A DNA stretch of 64,000 bases from Acanthaster planci (GCF_001949145.1 NW_019091357.1:2968426-3032425), one strand, 5' to 3'; positions 1 through 11,497 are shown, counted from the first letter of the stretch. The notes: generated by a model from the letters alone, not told the origin. Numbers and translations: made by a program.

Positions 1-27
1 CGACCTGGACAAGGTGCTGACCAAAGT

Positions 28-381
28 TTTTATTCATCGTCGATCATGAGATTTCAGTACTCTGTAGCGGAAGTTTCTTGTTTTGATGCCAGAAAATAGC
101 CAAATTAAATGACGCTCATTTTTTGCAATGTGAATATCATTTGTTTAAATTATTGATCACTACGTATGACCCTTTGATCCTTTGAGTAGTGTACAAATGC
201 AGATAGACTTGCTCCATCACTAAGGTGGAAGCAAGGAACTGCATCTCTGAGAAGATTGAGTCCTTTCCTTGCCTTTTTGAGAATCAATGCCCAAGATTCT
301 GACGAGGATCCCTCATGCAATCTTGGAAACTGTTCCTCCTCAGTGATGGAGGCGAGGACTGGCATCTGGCATCTATCTGAG
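28..381 (-). other. 3' UTR and poly(A) signal of unrecognised minus-strand gene
   Basis: On the minus strand, the region after the TAA at 382-384 has no further long reading frame. It ends with AATAAA (plus-strand TTTATT at 28-33). That fits a 3' UTR of about 350 bases with the cleavage site near or just beyond the window edge. This is inference from signal position only. Confidence 0.4.
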
Positions 382-543
382 TTACTTCCTCTTGCTGACA
401 TTCTCATGAACCATCTCTGTGCAGTCCCATAGGATCTTGTCCTCCATCGTCCTTCTCTCCAGGTTGAAGGAGGCGAGGGCGCTCTTCTCAGCATCATGGT
501 CTGCTTCTCCTGGGGCATACCCACAGCTTTCATATGAGGAGGC
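382..543 (-). CDS. Terminal coding exon of an unrecognised gene
   Basis: Reading the minus strand from a pyrimidine-rich acceptor ending CCCCAG (544-549) gives 53 codons then TAA. The residues are soluble and mixed-charge: ASSYESCGYAPGEAD near the start, then ALASFNLERRTMEDKI and a WDCTEMVHENV stretch, ending SKRK. A different frame is open for 127 codons across the same DNA, but its composition (Arg/Ser/Met-rich) looks like an antisense-type shadow, while this frame looks like a normal C-terminus. The exon starts in phase 0. An AATAAA follows about 350 bases downstream. I do not recognise the protein family. The gene must continue leftward on its own strand, toward higher coordinates, where three further candidate exons lie. 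Confidence 0.5.
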   Translation of the reverse strand, partial: ASSYESCGYAPGEADHDAEKSALASFNLERRTMEDKILWDCTEMVHENVSKRK

Positions 544-1724
544 CTGGGGACGAAATTAATGACAAAAGGAACTAAGTTGCAGCAGAAATTGAGACATTAC
601 TTCAGAATTATTTTATTTATAAAATTATTTAAATTATTTATTTTATTATTTAAAATAAATTTATTTTTAGACCTTTTATTTCATAAAAAGTGTTAGTGTG
701 TATTGCTTTTCATCTATTTTTATGTCGGAAAATGAACTATGATGAGGATTCCTTTGACACTGCTGACCCATTACTTCTGAAAGTGTTTGTGATTTGTACT
801 CTTTGTTAAAAATATTTTTCTAGACACCCCTTTAGGGTTTAGTGAATCGGAAGTGAGATTTTTCCTAACAAGCGAGGGCGCTGTTTTACAGTAATACTGT
901 ACCATCAACCAGAGAAGACCACAAACCTAAAATATCTATGGATCAACAACTCCTACAGAAATCAATAATTGTTCCCGAAAGTGTGGGCAGAAATATTTCA
1001 ACAGAATGCTCAAGTCTGTTGAGTTGGATGCAAATCGGAAATTTTGGATGGTGACTGAAATACTGTTACGTTTTTACAACATGGTCCCTTTTTGTGTTTA
1101 GGTTCAATATTTGTCAAAATTAAGGTAGATCCCTCTTTAAATAAGACCTCTGAACACTTAAATTTCTAGACTTTATTTTTGAAATGATTTGGCAACACAG
1201 TTCTCAGTGCTCTATCAATTAGAACTTGAGAAAATATGTTAAATTTGCTTTCAAAATATTCACTTATTAACAGGGTTGTCAGGAACTTATCTGAATTTTT
1301 CGTAATGTGCACCGTGGCTTCTACTAATGGCTTGTAATAATGGGCAATATTATGAGGAAGAAAACTTGAACTGTGCCCCTGCTGTTGTTGGTCTAAAGGT
1401 ATTATATGTCTGTGATTAGACGCATCATTTTCTGAGTTTCGCTATTAAAACTATGAAACCCAAATTACTCCTTGAACATGTTGAATATGTCTCAGGAAAT
1501 GTGGACCATCAATCAACGGTAATTTGTCATGAAACAGCAACAAACCATGAAGGAAAAGGAACTTTAGGCCAGGAAAATGTGAACTATTCCAGTACAGTGG
1601 GTGCATTCAACTAGCTTGCCCTGGTACAAGGGTTTAACCTCATCCCTTTTGTCTTAATTGGTTTATAACACAATGCACATAACCATCCCTCGGTCAGGGT
1701 TGCCATAAAAGCTAGCCACAAGCA
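544..1724. other. Presumed intron, AT-rich, nothing recognised
   Basis: AT-rich sequence with a run of TTATTTA-type repeats near 600-690. I see no convincing exon, RNA gene or transposon ends. It probably belongs to the last intron of the minus-strand gene. Confidence 0.3.
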
Positions 1725-1980
1725 CCCAAGGGCGGATACAGGACCCAATTTTGGGAGGGGGGGTGGGGAATGGGAACAAACTCTTCTGGGGGGGCCAAGT
1801 TTTTTTTTTTTCATTTTTAAAGTTGTTTCAGGGGTTAGGCTACATTTCCACTTTCAAAAGAGGGGAAATTAAATAGACCAAAAAGATCATTTCATTTTTT
1901 TAAATAAACAATTTTGCTCCTTTTTTGGTCACGATCCCAATTGGCCCCTCCCCCTTTCCTGGATTCATCCTTGCCGAAAG
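1725..1980. repeat. MITE-like element with G-rich/C-rich ends
   Basis: The left side reads AAGGGCGGATACAGGACC followed by G runs. The right side reads CCCCTCCCCC then TCCTGGATTCATCCTTG, an imperfect inverted match. GGCGGATCCAGG-type ends with adjacent poly-G recur in this window (near 8335, 10057, 16015). I could not find a clean target duplication, so the exact limits are uncertain. Confidence 0.4.
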
Positions 1981-2359
1981 CCAGCAATGATATGAAACAC
2001 AGGACTCTTACCTGTGCTACTCATGAAGTAACCTGCCTCTTCACTTTGGAGATATCATCAGTCAGTCCACTTGCACCATGACACTAGCCAGCCTCAACAT
2101 TCATGTAGGCAGCCATGGCAGTACATGTACATTCACCTGGCAACGAGGCCTTCCCAAATCTAAACACAGGGAAAAATGACAAAAAACAAGAAAAGGTCAT
2201 CTGAGGATTTTCAGTCACACTGTTATAGTAATTTTTTTCCTCAATTAGCAAAACATCCACGTTTCAACCCATCACCTCTTATTGTGGGTCGCTGTTAAAT
2301 TTGTAAAACCATACAAGTACAGTGCTGGGGAGTGCAGGGTGTAACAGGCTGGGTGGGGT
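1981..2359. other. Presumed intron; possible short exon not supported
   Basis: A minus-strand donor-like CACAG/GTAAGAG at about 2005-2016 follows a short open stretch (YLQSEEAGYFMSST). The acceptor side is unclear and two stops lie just upstream, so I do not call an exon. Otherwise nothing is recognised. Confidence 0.25.
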
Positions 2360-2650
2360 CAGGACCCAATTTCATGGGGTTTCTTAACACAGTCTGAAGA
2401 AAAATTGGGCTAACTTTAGCAGAAAAACGTGCTAACCTTGTGCACTATTTCATGGCGGTGTAGGGGTGGTTGTGCTAACGGCTGCATGCGGATAGAGATT
2501 TCTATTGTTACATCACTAAGTTTAAGCACATCTTTCCTCCAAGGTGTGGATGCATTTGGCTGTACCTGCTGTTTATGGTATGCATGAAATACGCGGAGCC
2601 TCTGCAAGCATGAAATCACGTGCTAAGCAGCGCCGAGAAATTGGGCCCTG
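2360..2650. repeat. MITE with about 33 bp imperfect terminal inverted repeats
   Basis: The left end is CAGGACCCAATTTCATGG, then GGTTTCTTAACAC. The right end, read on the minus strand, is CAGGGCCCAATTTCTCGG, then CGCTGCTTAGCAC. The body has no coding potential. No clear target duplication is visible. It lies 11 bases from the next MITE. Confidence 0.65.
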
Positions 2651-2661
2651 GTTGTTACAAG

Positions 2662-2944
2662 CAAGGTTCCCATGAAATCTGAAAAACAAATTCAGTGACC
2701 TTTCCTGCACTTTCCAGAACTAAAATATGACAATTTCCATGACATTTAATGTCACTCTGCACAGAAAATTTGTTTGGTATAATAAACGGGAAGACTGCCA
2801 TAGCCACTATCCATAACCACCATCAAAATCATATTTATACAATCTTGATTTCCATGATTTTTCCTCAGACCAATTGTCCATGAGTTTTCCATGACTTGCC
2901 GGGACAACTTTTTCCCAGGATTTTCAATGACTGTGGGAACCCTG
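2662..2944. repeat. MITE with GGTTCCCA ends and TACAAG target duplication
   Basis: The left end is CAAGGTTCCCATGAAAT and the right end, read on the minus strand, is CAGGGTTCCCACAGTCA. TACAAG flanks both sides (2656-2661 and 2945-2950). The interior repeats ATGGAAA/TTTCCAT motifs. It is non-coding. The TGTGGGAA at 2932-2939 is part of this terminal repeat and should not be counted as a regulatory site without other evidence. Confidence 0.6.
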
Positions 2945-3255
2945 TACAAGGACAAATGGGTTCAAAGTACCGTACAGTCTATCATTTGCAGTTATCCAAA
3001 AGGTATCCAAAATTGTTGTTGAAAAGCATACTTGGTTTAGATAGAGGACTAAATTCTGTGAGAAACTGTTCTTTCTGGCAAACGGTCATCATGAAGAAAC
3101 AATGACTTCAAGCAGGCGCCTTCTCAAATTTTGTAACCAATGTAACCAAGCTCTTTTAGGGATAAGACGTTAGGAAGTACCAGGGCCAAATCTACCTGCA
3201 AAAGTTGATTTCTTCACGGATGGCAAATATGATTGACAAGTGACAGCTTTTGTAC

Positions 3256-3353
3256 CTGCTGTTTTCTCCATCCACTGTTCTTGTTCCTCATCACTGTGGG
3301 AGTAGCTGTCACTTGGGTCCTCACTGGAACTTGAGTCTCTCTTGAGCCCACGT
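3256..3353 (-). CDS. Candidate internal exon, Ser/acidic-rich
   Basis: Minus strand, between an acceptor ...TTCTTCTCAAG and a donor CAG/GTACAA. One frame reads RGLKRDSSSSEDPSD followed by SYSHSDEEQEQWMEKTA. This low-complexity acidic/serine composition is typical of real disordered protein and unlikely in random DNA. It enters needing one base and leaves with one base over. The neighbouring candidate exon at 3633-3703 also leaves with one base over, so the two cannot be joined directly. Either an exon between them is missed or one border is wrong. Family unknown. Confidence 0.4.
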
Positions 3354-3632
3354 CTTGAGAAGAACACAAAAGAGGTAAAATATGGATATCATCACTGACT
3401 CTAGGTGTTAACTTCAGCAGTGAAAACAGAGTGGTGACTTCATCATAAAAAAATTGAAAAAATGAACAAAAAATGTAAGCATTATCATTCCTTAGAGGTA
3501 GCTGCATTGCATTGTTGAATTTGTAGAACAAAGGAAGTCACGGTACAAAGGTTTTGCATGGAATTGTTCATTTTCTTTTTGATATCTAGGGCCTTTTTAC
3601 ACACAGTCTGTGGACAAAGTACATGTACTTAC

Positions 3633-3703
3633 CTTCTCTGTCTGTGCTACGGCTAACATCAGAGTCACCTTCATCATTTTCTGCGAGGCCAAACTTGTCA
3701 GAG
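3633..3703 (-). CDS. Candidate internal exon, acidic
   Basis: Minus strand, 71 bases between acceptor TTTGTCAG and a strong donor GAAG/GTAAGT. The frame reads SDKFGLAENDEGDSDVSRS then TDRE. It matches the acidic/serine style of the exon at 3256-3353 and probably belongs to the same disordered region. The phase mismatch with that exon is noted there. No family is recognised. Confidence 0.4.
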
Positions 3704-4132
3704 CTGACAAAGTGTAGACAAAGTAATAATTATTTAAGCAGCAAGACGTAAGGACAGCATAGAAAGACGGTGGTTTATGGAAACCTTTACGAATCCTAAA
3801 AAATCCTCTCCAGAGTGATACATTCTCCAAATTTCTACAGACATTTTATTAGTATTACTTATTTGGCCATCAAGCAAAACAATACAGAAACTGTCGGTGA
3901 AATAAAACAAACTCAACAAAACCAGAGGAAAACAGGAAATAGATAGTGAGGTGGATGAATGGAGAGATAAGAAAGGGAAAAATAGGCAAAATGGAGACAG
4001 GGACTAAATAAAAGCATTATAAGCCGGCCTGGATAGACAACAGTATAATTAAACACATTGGGCCAAGGACCTGTCTATCCAAACTTAAAATGCCAACACA
4101 GAACATATATACATATGTGATCAATCATTTGC

Positions 4133-4280
4133 ATATTGTCACTGCTCTGGGCCCAACCTCACTCAGCCAACGCACAACACCCCCACACACCCCAACCCAT
4201 CCCACCTTTCTCAAGATACATCTACATCCTGCTCAAGCCAGTTGCTGTCCTAGTGAAACGGCCCAGAGCACAGACAATAT
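4133..4280. repeat. Short inverted-repeat stem (about 150 bp)
   Basis: Arms 4133-4153 and 4260-4280 share ATATTGTC...TGCTCTGGGCC in inverted orientation with two or three mismatches. The spacer is C-rich (ACACCCC-type). It may be a small MITE remnant. No target duplication is evident. Confidence 0.4.
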
Positions 4281-4283
4281 ACA

Positions 4284-6684
4284 TGAAATAGTGCATTTCT
4301 ATATAATTGCTATAAAATTAGAATAACATCAAAAAATAACCTTTTAGAAGCTGGAAGTTCAAGTGTCATTATTCAGTTTAACAAGAAATTTCTGAACATT
4401 TCCAGGTATGTATGAATGCAAACTACAGGTCATAAAAGTGGGCAATTGGGTTTCAAGAGAAACACGTTAGAGAGTCAACTATCGCAGAGTCCTTAATGTG
4501 AGATGGGAGGCTCGTCCAGATGCACGGAAATAAACAGATTGGGGTGTTCTTCTCAAGGTCCCACCCAGGTCTCATACACGTATATAACCCTAACTGAAGA
4601 TACCAAAAGTACCGTCCAATCTGGGCTAGGTGACAGGCCCACGCTGAGAATAAGAACAGGATTGATGGGGAAAAGATATTTGCAATGTTGAGGAGGTTCA
4701 CCTCCCGAACTGTGGGGTATGCCTACAGGATGTTCTAAAGTCACTAATCTGTGTGACTTGTGGCCATGTTTGTTTACATGGGATTGCAATGCTGTCTGTT
4801 TTTTGAAGCCAGCCTTTGAGGTACGGTATCATGACCAGTGACGCAAATTCAACCTTTTCGATCAAATTTTCACATGAGAGCAACCTTAAGGTACCTACAT
4901 ATATACAGTACCTCTTCAAAACTGTGTAATTAATGCTGTTTTCAGACTTAAAGACCAATCTCATTTTGAGAAATTGGAGGGTTTATTCATTTATCTCCCG
5001 TTTTCTTCCCAACAATCACATTGTACTGAACAATCTGCGTGCATCACATGCTCAGTGCACATGCGCGGGCCAATTGCCAATTTAGGGGGCGAAATCTTGT
5101 TATTATCACATGAGTGGCCTCTGAGCTGTGTGACTGGAGGGCTACCATCAGGCCAAGTGCTTTGCTAGCTGTGACAGGTTAAACACTGCCACCTCCAAAA
5201 ATAGTTGAAATGACATGCGGAACTAGCTCGGCTATACTGGCCCTTTCCTGTCCCTGCATGTGCACTGTGTGATGCACACAAAATGACGGGACGGTGCGAT
5301 TGTTTGAAAGAATAAACAGAAGAACGATGAGGAAACCCTCTGTGATTTTTGGTGTAAAAACCTCCTTTAGCCTGGGTACCTCAAGCTTAATGGTTGCTCT
5401 CATTCTCAAGGGGAAATCTGATTGGAAACAAGTGGAATTTGCACATGTCAGTAGGCCACATGTGTAAATATAGTTAGCAATGTTAGAATTCTGGAAATAC
5501 TTATATGTCAAAGTTTGTCAGTAAAGCAAGAAAGACTGGGATTTTGCCTTCTCATCTGAGGTAATTAATGATGCATCCAAGTGCCTGGCCTTCCCAAATT
5601 ACAAAGCCAGGCATCTCATGTACATGTCAGTATAGGACTGTATGTGTAAATAAAGTGTGTATACAATGTTAGAATTCTCGAAATACATGTACTTTAATAC
5701 AGGTATGCTAAAGTGTGCTGAAACTAGCTTGGAAGATTTTTATTCATGCTGCAGCCAAGTTCCTGCCTTCAAGAGCTGACGAGACCGAGTTGTCTTGGGA
5801 CAGAGTTGACCTGAGATGGAGTTGACTAGAAGCGAGTTGATTTCAGACCAAGTTGGCGACTTCACACTGACATGACTGATGAGTATACAGTGTGGCACAT
5901 CGCCAAAATGCCATGTTTCGCTGAACCATATCCAAATCTTTAAAAAGGCAATTTGTAAGAGTCCAAGTTGCTCAGACCATTTAATTGATTGATCTACAGG
6001 AACAGGTACATCATCATGCACAGCATGCCAAAGTGAAGTTGGGCTTGTATCATATGTTGGATGGCCTTGTAATACAAGCTACAGGTAGGGGGGAGCACAT
6101 CAGACCCAAGACTTGAGGGATAAACAATTTGCAAGATGTGTGCAAGTCATTAGTCACTAGTCATGCTAGTAACTTAATGGGCATATGATATAGGCCCTAC
6201 TGTAGCTGTAGGCCTAGGCCTATAAGTTACCCATGTCACTTTCATAGAAATGGGCCATGCACATGTACTGTAGCCAGTAAGCGTAGGCATGCCTAGCCTG
6301 CTAGTGTTGATCCTAGTCCTGTAATGGAACTGTTTGCCAGTCTAATGTGTTGTTTGTATTGTGCGCCGATTGGCAAGCTGGCTCAAGTTCCAAGGGTTGA
6401 TCATCTATGTAAATAAACCAGTCGTTTTATGTCTGTATTTCTGTTATTAATTCACAATTTCTCGTGCTTCTGTCTACACAACCTGAACAAATATACGACA
6501 GGGAAACCGTCATAGTCCTTCATGTAGGATTAGTCTCAACATGGTATTTTCCTTTCGCCATGGTCTCATCACTCTCAACTGAAGCCTTACAAAGTTACAT
6601 GATGTAGCATAGAGGAAGGAACACAGGCGGCAGGCCTATAAATTTATGTAAAGTATGGAATAATAAAAGCAAAATCCATTGTAC
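4284..6684. other. Presumed introns of the minus-strand gene
   Basis: No exon is convincingly framed by splice signals. There is a degenerate local duplication: about 5442-5520 and 5612-5715 share GTGTAAATA...CAATGTTAGAATTCT and a following GAAATAC. Two overlapping TAGGCCTA palindromes occur at 6209-6222. The frame open at 5740-6021 on the minus strand has no splice support and no recognisable family. Confidence 0.3.
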
Positions 6685-6765
6685 CTACTCCATCAATGTC
6701 ATCATGAAGGTGTGTCAGCGATTCCTCACTAATTTCTTCAATACACAACGTCGCGAAAATTCGCT
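6685..6765 (-). CDS. Candidate upstream exon of the minus-strand gene
   Basis: Minus strand, 81 bases, acceptor CTATCAG and donor GTAG/GTACAA. The frame reads RIFATLCIEEISEESLTH then LHDDIDGV, an amphipathic acidic stretch with good protein-like composition. Just upstream (6766-6850) the frame meets a TGA and the DNA becomes CpG-rich, so this may be near the 5' end of the gene, with a first exon I cannot place. Membership in the same gene as 382-543 is inference from strand and spacing. Confidence 0.35.
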
Positions 6766-6922
6766 CTGATAGTATAGTACTACACGTGCACGTGTGTCAC
6801 CGCACCCACGTGTTGTTTGCACTTGTTGCAGTGTATCTGTCTGTAGTCGGTCCGCCATATGTAAATGGTTTTCGATGCAGCGTCGATCAGCTTCGCGTAA
6901 TTACGTCACGCACGGAGTGCCT

Positions 6923-7168
6923 GGGCCGTTTTCCAATACTCGACTTGAGCTCCGTATCAGGCTTCAACTTTTTTTTTTTTTTTTACTTCCTGACTTTTAG
7001 GTTCTAAGCGCAGTAGTAAGTCTAATAGTGCCAAAAAATCAAGTAAGATGCAAAAGAGCCAAACATTACAGTACTTCAATGAACTTTAACAATTCAGGCC
7101 CACAATTGGGAATTAGTTTCCATCACGAAGTCTGCTACGGAGACGAATTGACTATTGGAAAACGGCCC
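6923..7168. repeat. MITE, copy 1 of a pair with 28993-29235
   Basis: The ends are GGGCCGTTTTCCAATACTCG and its inverted form ATTGGAAAACGGCCC. The interior has a T run, AAGCGCAGTA, AGTGCCA and CAGGCCCACAAT blocks in the same order as the copy at 28993. It is non-coding and about 246 bp long. No unambiguous target duplication is seen. Confidence 0.75.
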
Positions 7169-8774
7169 TGGCTCACTGGACTTACTGGCTTGCGCGCGGG
7201 CGGCGTGTGAAGTAAAATGCGCCCTCAAGTGACAACAGTAATCCAGTCAAGGTGACTGCCCGTTCGTTCAAATTAAACTATGCGACGGTCAGGGTGATTT
7301 TCTGCTTTCCAGAGTTGTAAGTCAATTATCGTCGCTAGCCTTTTTTCTTTTCTTTTCGTCTTTCAAGAAGCAGTGACTTTCTTGTTGTACAACTAGTGTC
7401 ACACACAAGCCCGATATTGAAAACAGAAGACTTAAGCGTGCTAGATTTGCTTTTTCTCTTAAGCTTCAGCGCCCGTATGTGATTTTGGCCCCGCATCAAA
7501 ATATTTCATTATCCATTATTTTGAGGAAAAAAAGAAGAAACGTTGAACTTGACGAAAAATCTACCTCCCAACATCGAAAGTTACGTTCCGCCAATCCCAG
7601 TCATCAGTTCACAAAAAATGTAGAGCCCAAATGCCCGGTGGGCACCTTGTAAGCCTATCTGGCCACCCAATGGTTTTTATGCATGTGAAAAGGGTATACA
7701 GTGTACAGTATATGGAAATAGCGAATAATGAAAAAACGCATTTAAATTTGAAAAACCCTGACGAGAAACAATAAATTTCATTGGCCTTATCAATAACTTC
7801 TGTTAACCACGTATATATGCCTTAGACCCTCACGAAATCTAGTTTTCTGCCACTTACAATACCAATTCTTGTTGCTGACCACTGAGGTTTGACAATCGGC
7901 ATGCCACATGCATATTTATTATTCACCATGATGATTATTGCCATAAGTTACTGTAGCAGAGACGTGACGATACGGACCGGACCCGCTGTCAATGGCAATG
8001 TTTGTACTGATAAAGGACGCAAGAATGTTTCCCGTAACGAGGAATGTTTTGATTCCACTAAAAAAAGCTCTTAAAAAATCATAGTTTAAACAAAACTAAT
8101 TACAAAAACTGCTTCAGGTGGCACAGTTATCGCGTTTAATGAACCACTTGCTTTTTTTGTTTCGTTTTTAGAAGGCGAGTCCAGATACATTAGCTGCGGC
8201 GGGTGGATTTTGCTGAGGGAATTTGGAAGCAAGAAATGGCAGACAGAGTCGTTATGTTATCCTGATAGGTACGAAAATGCTACAAACGTACCGTGAAAGA
8301 TATTTTTCAAGCGTGGCTCAAACAACGAGGGCAGATCCAGGGTTTGTCAATAGGGGCCAGGACCCCCCTCCCCAAAAGGGGCTTCCTTGTTTAATAAAAT
8401 GAGAGAAATGCGGCTTTCTTGGGCTCATTTCGCTTACCTTCCTTTCAAAAGAGTACAAACAGCCACAAAATGTCGCCTCACTCCTCCAAAAGGCCACGCA
8501 AGGTTACGTGACAGACAAATCCGATTAGTGTGACCCCAAACAAATTTGGCTTCCGAAATTTGGTTCTAAATTCGACCTTGCACATTAATAAAATTCACAG
8601 TTCATTTTTTTTTAAACAGGGCTCTGAAAAATCGAGCCATTTTGATTTACCCACATTTCCAGATGTTACAAGGTCAAAATTGTTTTAAGTGTAGCTGCAG
8701 TGAATTTTTTAACACAATTTTCCTGCAACTTCGTATTCTTCTTCAATATATGAAAACTCTTAAACTTTCCTATT
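7169..8774. other. No gene seen; mixed unique sequence
   Basis: No splice-bounded coding sequence. A fragment near 8335-8390 (GGCAGATCCAGG with GGGGCCAGGACCCCCC) resembles the GGCGGATCCAGG-type MITE ends seen elsewhere. Frames up to about 60 codons are unsupported. Confidence 0.3.
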
Positions 8775-8779
8775 TGGTT

Positions 8780-8872
8780 CAATGCATTGAAAAGTGCCCT
8801 TAAGCTTGTTAAACATCTAAAATAGTAGATACTTTCTTGGACAACAGAGGGCACTGTTGCTGTGAAGTCATC
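8780..8872 (+). repeat. Dispersed motif copy 1 (GAGGGCACTGTTGCTGTGA)
   Basis: Contains GAGGGCACTGTTGCTGTGA at about 8847-8865, preceded by GTTAAACATCTAAAATAG. A related block lies at 19530-19592, and the core recurs at 32640-32666, all in plus orientation. Probably part of an unclassified interspersed repeat. Confidence 0.5.
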
Positions 8873-10418
8873 TAGGGAAGATATGATTTTTTTTTCAGTG
8901 CGTAGGCTTTTCTGTTCAAATTGTGAACCCAGAATTTACTTCCTGACAACATTTCTGAAAAAGGATTGATGCTTGCTTATATTTTGCTGTGCACATGAAC
9001 AGGAACTAATCGGCAAAGAAAAGAAAATTAAACTGCGTCCAGCAAAATCTGCAAAAATGCGGGACTTTGGTGCCTACAAAGCAATGTAACATCGAGGTTT
9101 CTTCCTGATGACATGACATCGGAGTTTTACTCATTAGCATAAAAATAAAAAGAGCAGTAAAATACCCTTTAAAAGGATGAAACAAAAAGTTGGAAATAAG
9201 TTTAACTGAGACAAAAAGTGCATTTAGAACTTACGGTCTGTATTTAAAACGTTGATTGCAGCTAGGGCTACCCTTTAAAACTACGTAGTCCATGTTCAAA
9301 GTGCCGTCTTGCTGTCCATCTGCCGGATTGGAATGAAAGAAAGACCGAAAAACTTCAGCTAACCTCTGTTTTCTGTAAGTTTTATATTGCAAACATCTTT
9401 AAATGTAAAGCAATTAAGGCGTTATTTCGCCGCGACACAGCCTATTCATTTACAAAATGAATTAGTTTTGATCCCTGCGAAAACCTATAAACATTGAACA
9501 TCAACATTCCCCTTCCTTTGATTAAACTTTCATAGATAAGACTGACATTCAATAGCCCAGATGTTCGATACCAATAACGCAGTGCTGGCACTTTTTTATT
9601 CGGGGGGAGTCGCAGTCACTGTGGGTCGCGGCGGCAGGCTCAACCCCTCCTCTGTCATGTGTTCGCGGAAGCCGGGTGGCGTCACTTCAGGCCCGGGCCG
9701 CCGTGGTCAGCTTGGCACACTGTGGCGTTGTCGTGGAGTATCGACGCAGCTGTGTACTATTTGCAGGAAACGAACAGACAGCATCATACATGCATGGAGG
9801 GCGAGTCAAACGCACAAAAACAAAAGAGCTTTTATTGCCGAACAGTTGGGTAATTTCCCCCCAAAGTTTACGTCAGGTGGTTTAGCCAAGGACCATTATT
9901 GTTGCGTGAAGTGGTACTGCCCAACGTTTACCCTCCTCTTTTGGGCAGTGAAGGCACACAATATTCACAGAAAGTCGGGTAAATAACCCAACCTTGACAA
10001 AAGTAATGATCGTCGCCCGAACGTGACCCCGGGACATTTTGAGCGCACTGCACACAGGGGCGGATCTGGAAGTTTTTCCGGGGGGGGGGCTCAGGCTGAA
10101 GTTTTTTTCATTGTCTCACGTTTGTGGACAAGCAGAAACGATACTGAAACATTACACATGACATACATTGTTTGCAATGGTATTGGTACCCTAAACTTTA
10201 GCAATTTTAACAAATCCTCCCCCTTCCCCGTTTTTTTTTTCTGCATCACAGAGCAGGGAGGGAGATCGACCCCCTACCCCCCCCCCAATCTGCATCTGGC
10301 ATAGCAGACAGAAAGGCAGACGGTTATTATTGTACTGGTCAATATAACACCAAGTTGGATCACTATTTTTTGCACGCGAAGAACCAATCACCAAATCTTG
10401 GGTGGGTGCATGAAGAGG
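8873..10418. other. No gene seen; G-rich tract and degraded MITE end
   Basis: A 141-codon frame at 9561-9986 shows no family, splice or codon evidence. At 10057 CAGGGGCGGATCTGG followed by a long G run looks like one end of the same MITE type as 1725. A C run near 10278 may be its other end. Confidence 0.3.
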
Positions 10419-10549
10419 GTAGCGCTAACGTCAGAGTTTGGAACCAAAATGGCTGTTCTTCATGTGTGCAGTAAAGCATGCAGCTATTGTCCGTGTGCGC
10501 TGATGCCTTATCCACCATTTTGGTTCCAACAACTGAGACACTCATGTCG
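10419..10549 (+). repeat. Interspersed repeat, copy 1 of a pair with 18364-18510
   Basis: GTAGCGCTAACGTCAGAGTT, then GGAACCAAAATGGCTG..., ending CATTTTGGTTCCAAC, AACTGAGACACTCATGTCG. The complementary GGAACCAAAATGG/CCATTTTGGTTCC blocks form an internal stem of about 13 bp. The second copy lies inverted at 18364-18510. It is a non-coding MITE-like unit. Confidence 0.65.
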
Positions 10550-11327
10550 ACACTCTCGTCTCTGACGGCACAATCGATGAGCACGACTGCAGCTATGCAA
10601 GTCGTTGAACATTAATCCCCAAATGCCTGTCGATCAGAAATGATGAAGCGAACGACTTGGCCACGATAGACGGCCCTCAAAGCTTACAGTGAGAATTTTG
10701 AGTCGACTGCTTATTCCACCGCAACGGAAACATGCCGCTACCCGCTATTTCTACGCTACCAATATCAAGGGGAACCCCCTGCCTGAGTTTCCGCTGACGT
10801 GACACGCACCAGGGAGAGCTGACTTGATGGTCGATGTATTGATGCGCAAACTTGTTGCCATCCATCGGATTTGTACACTTCTTTGATACCATTTTCCTCA
10901 ATTCGAACTGTTGATAAAGCCTGGAAATTGCAGGCCGGTAAAGAGGCGGGGGGGGGGTGAGAAGAGCGGAAGCAACCAGCAGCACTGCATGCTGGTAGAT
11001 TGCAGAGAAATTCCGACAAAACTGTATGAGCGTTCCGAATGGCTCTGCTTTGCGATGGAGTGTTAACATCAATTTACAAAATGGCGATGGCTTTCACGAC
11101 TAGTTTAAGGGTGATCATCTTGAGATGCAAGTAACCCCGAAGGGCTGATTGTTAATCCAGCAAAAAAAGTAAAAAAAAAAATAGGAAATAGGCTTGAATG
11201 TGAGTGAGTTGATGTGAGTCTTTGAACACCTGAAAAACTTGTATTTTTCCTCATTTTGTTGTAAAGAGGGTCAAGTATCATTGCTGTCAACGGCAGCCTA
11301 TTTACTGCTGTACAACAGCTTGCAATA
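10550..11327. other. No gene seen
   Basis: Frames on the minus strand (10677-11072) have no supporting features. There is a short G run near 10949. Otherwise nothing is recognised. Confidence 0.3.
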
Positions 11328-11495
11328 CGGGCGATTCACAAAAGTGCGCCTCCAAGAGTTTGCAACGCGTTGGCCAATCACAATGCGCGAAATTTGTCGA
11401 CCCGACGCGCGTTTGGAAAGGGTCGACAAATTCTGCGCGTTGTGATAGGCCAACGCGTTGCAAACTCTTGGGGTCGCACTCTTGTGAATCGCCCG
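11328..11495. repeat. Foldback MITE (near-perfect hairpin), TA target
   Basis: The whole 168 bp unit is a palindrome. The left arm CGGGCGATTCACAAAAGTGC...GTTTGCAACGCGTTGGCC is mirrored by GGCCAACGCGTTGCAAAC...GTGAATCGCCCG around a centre near 11410. TA flanks both ends (11326-11327, 11496-11497), as for Tc1/mariner-type targets. It is highly self-complementary, so this copy looks young. A diverged copy lies at 25338-25504. Confidence 0.85.
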
Positions 11496-11497
11496 TA

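Noticed and set aside
2932-2939. Su(H)-type TGTGGGAA
   Set aside because: Part of the terminal repeat of the MITE at 2662-2944, so better explained by the element.
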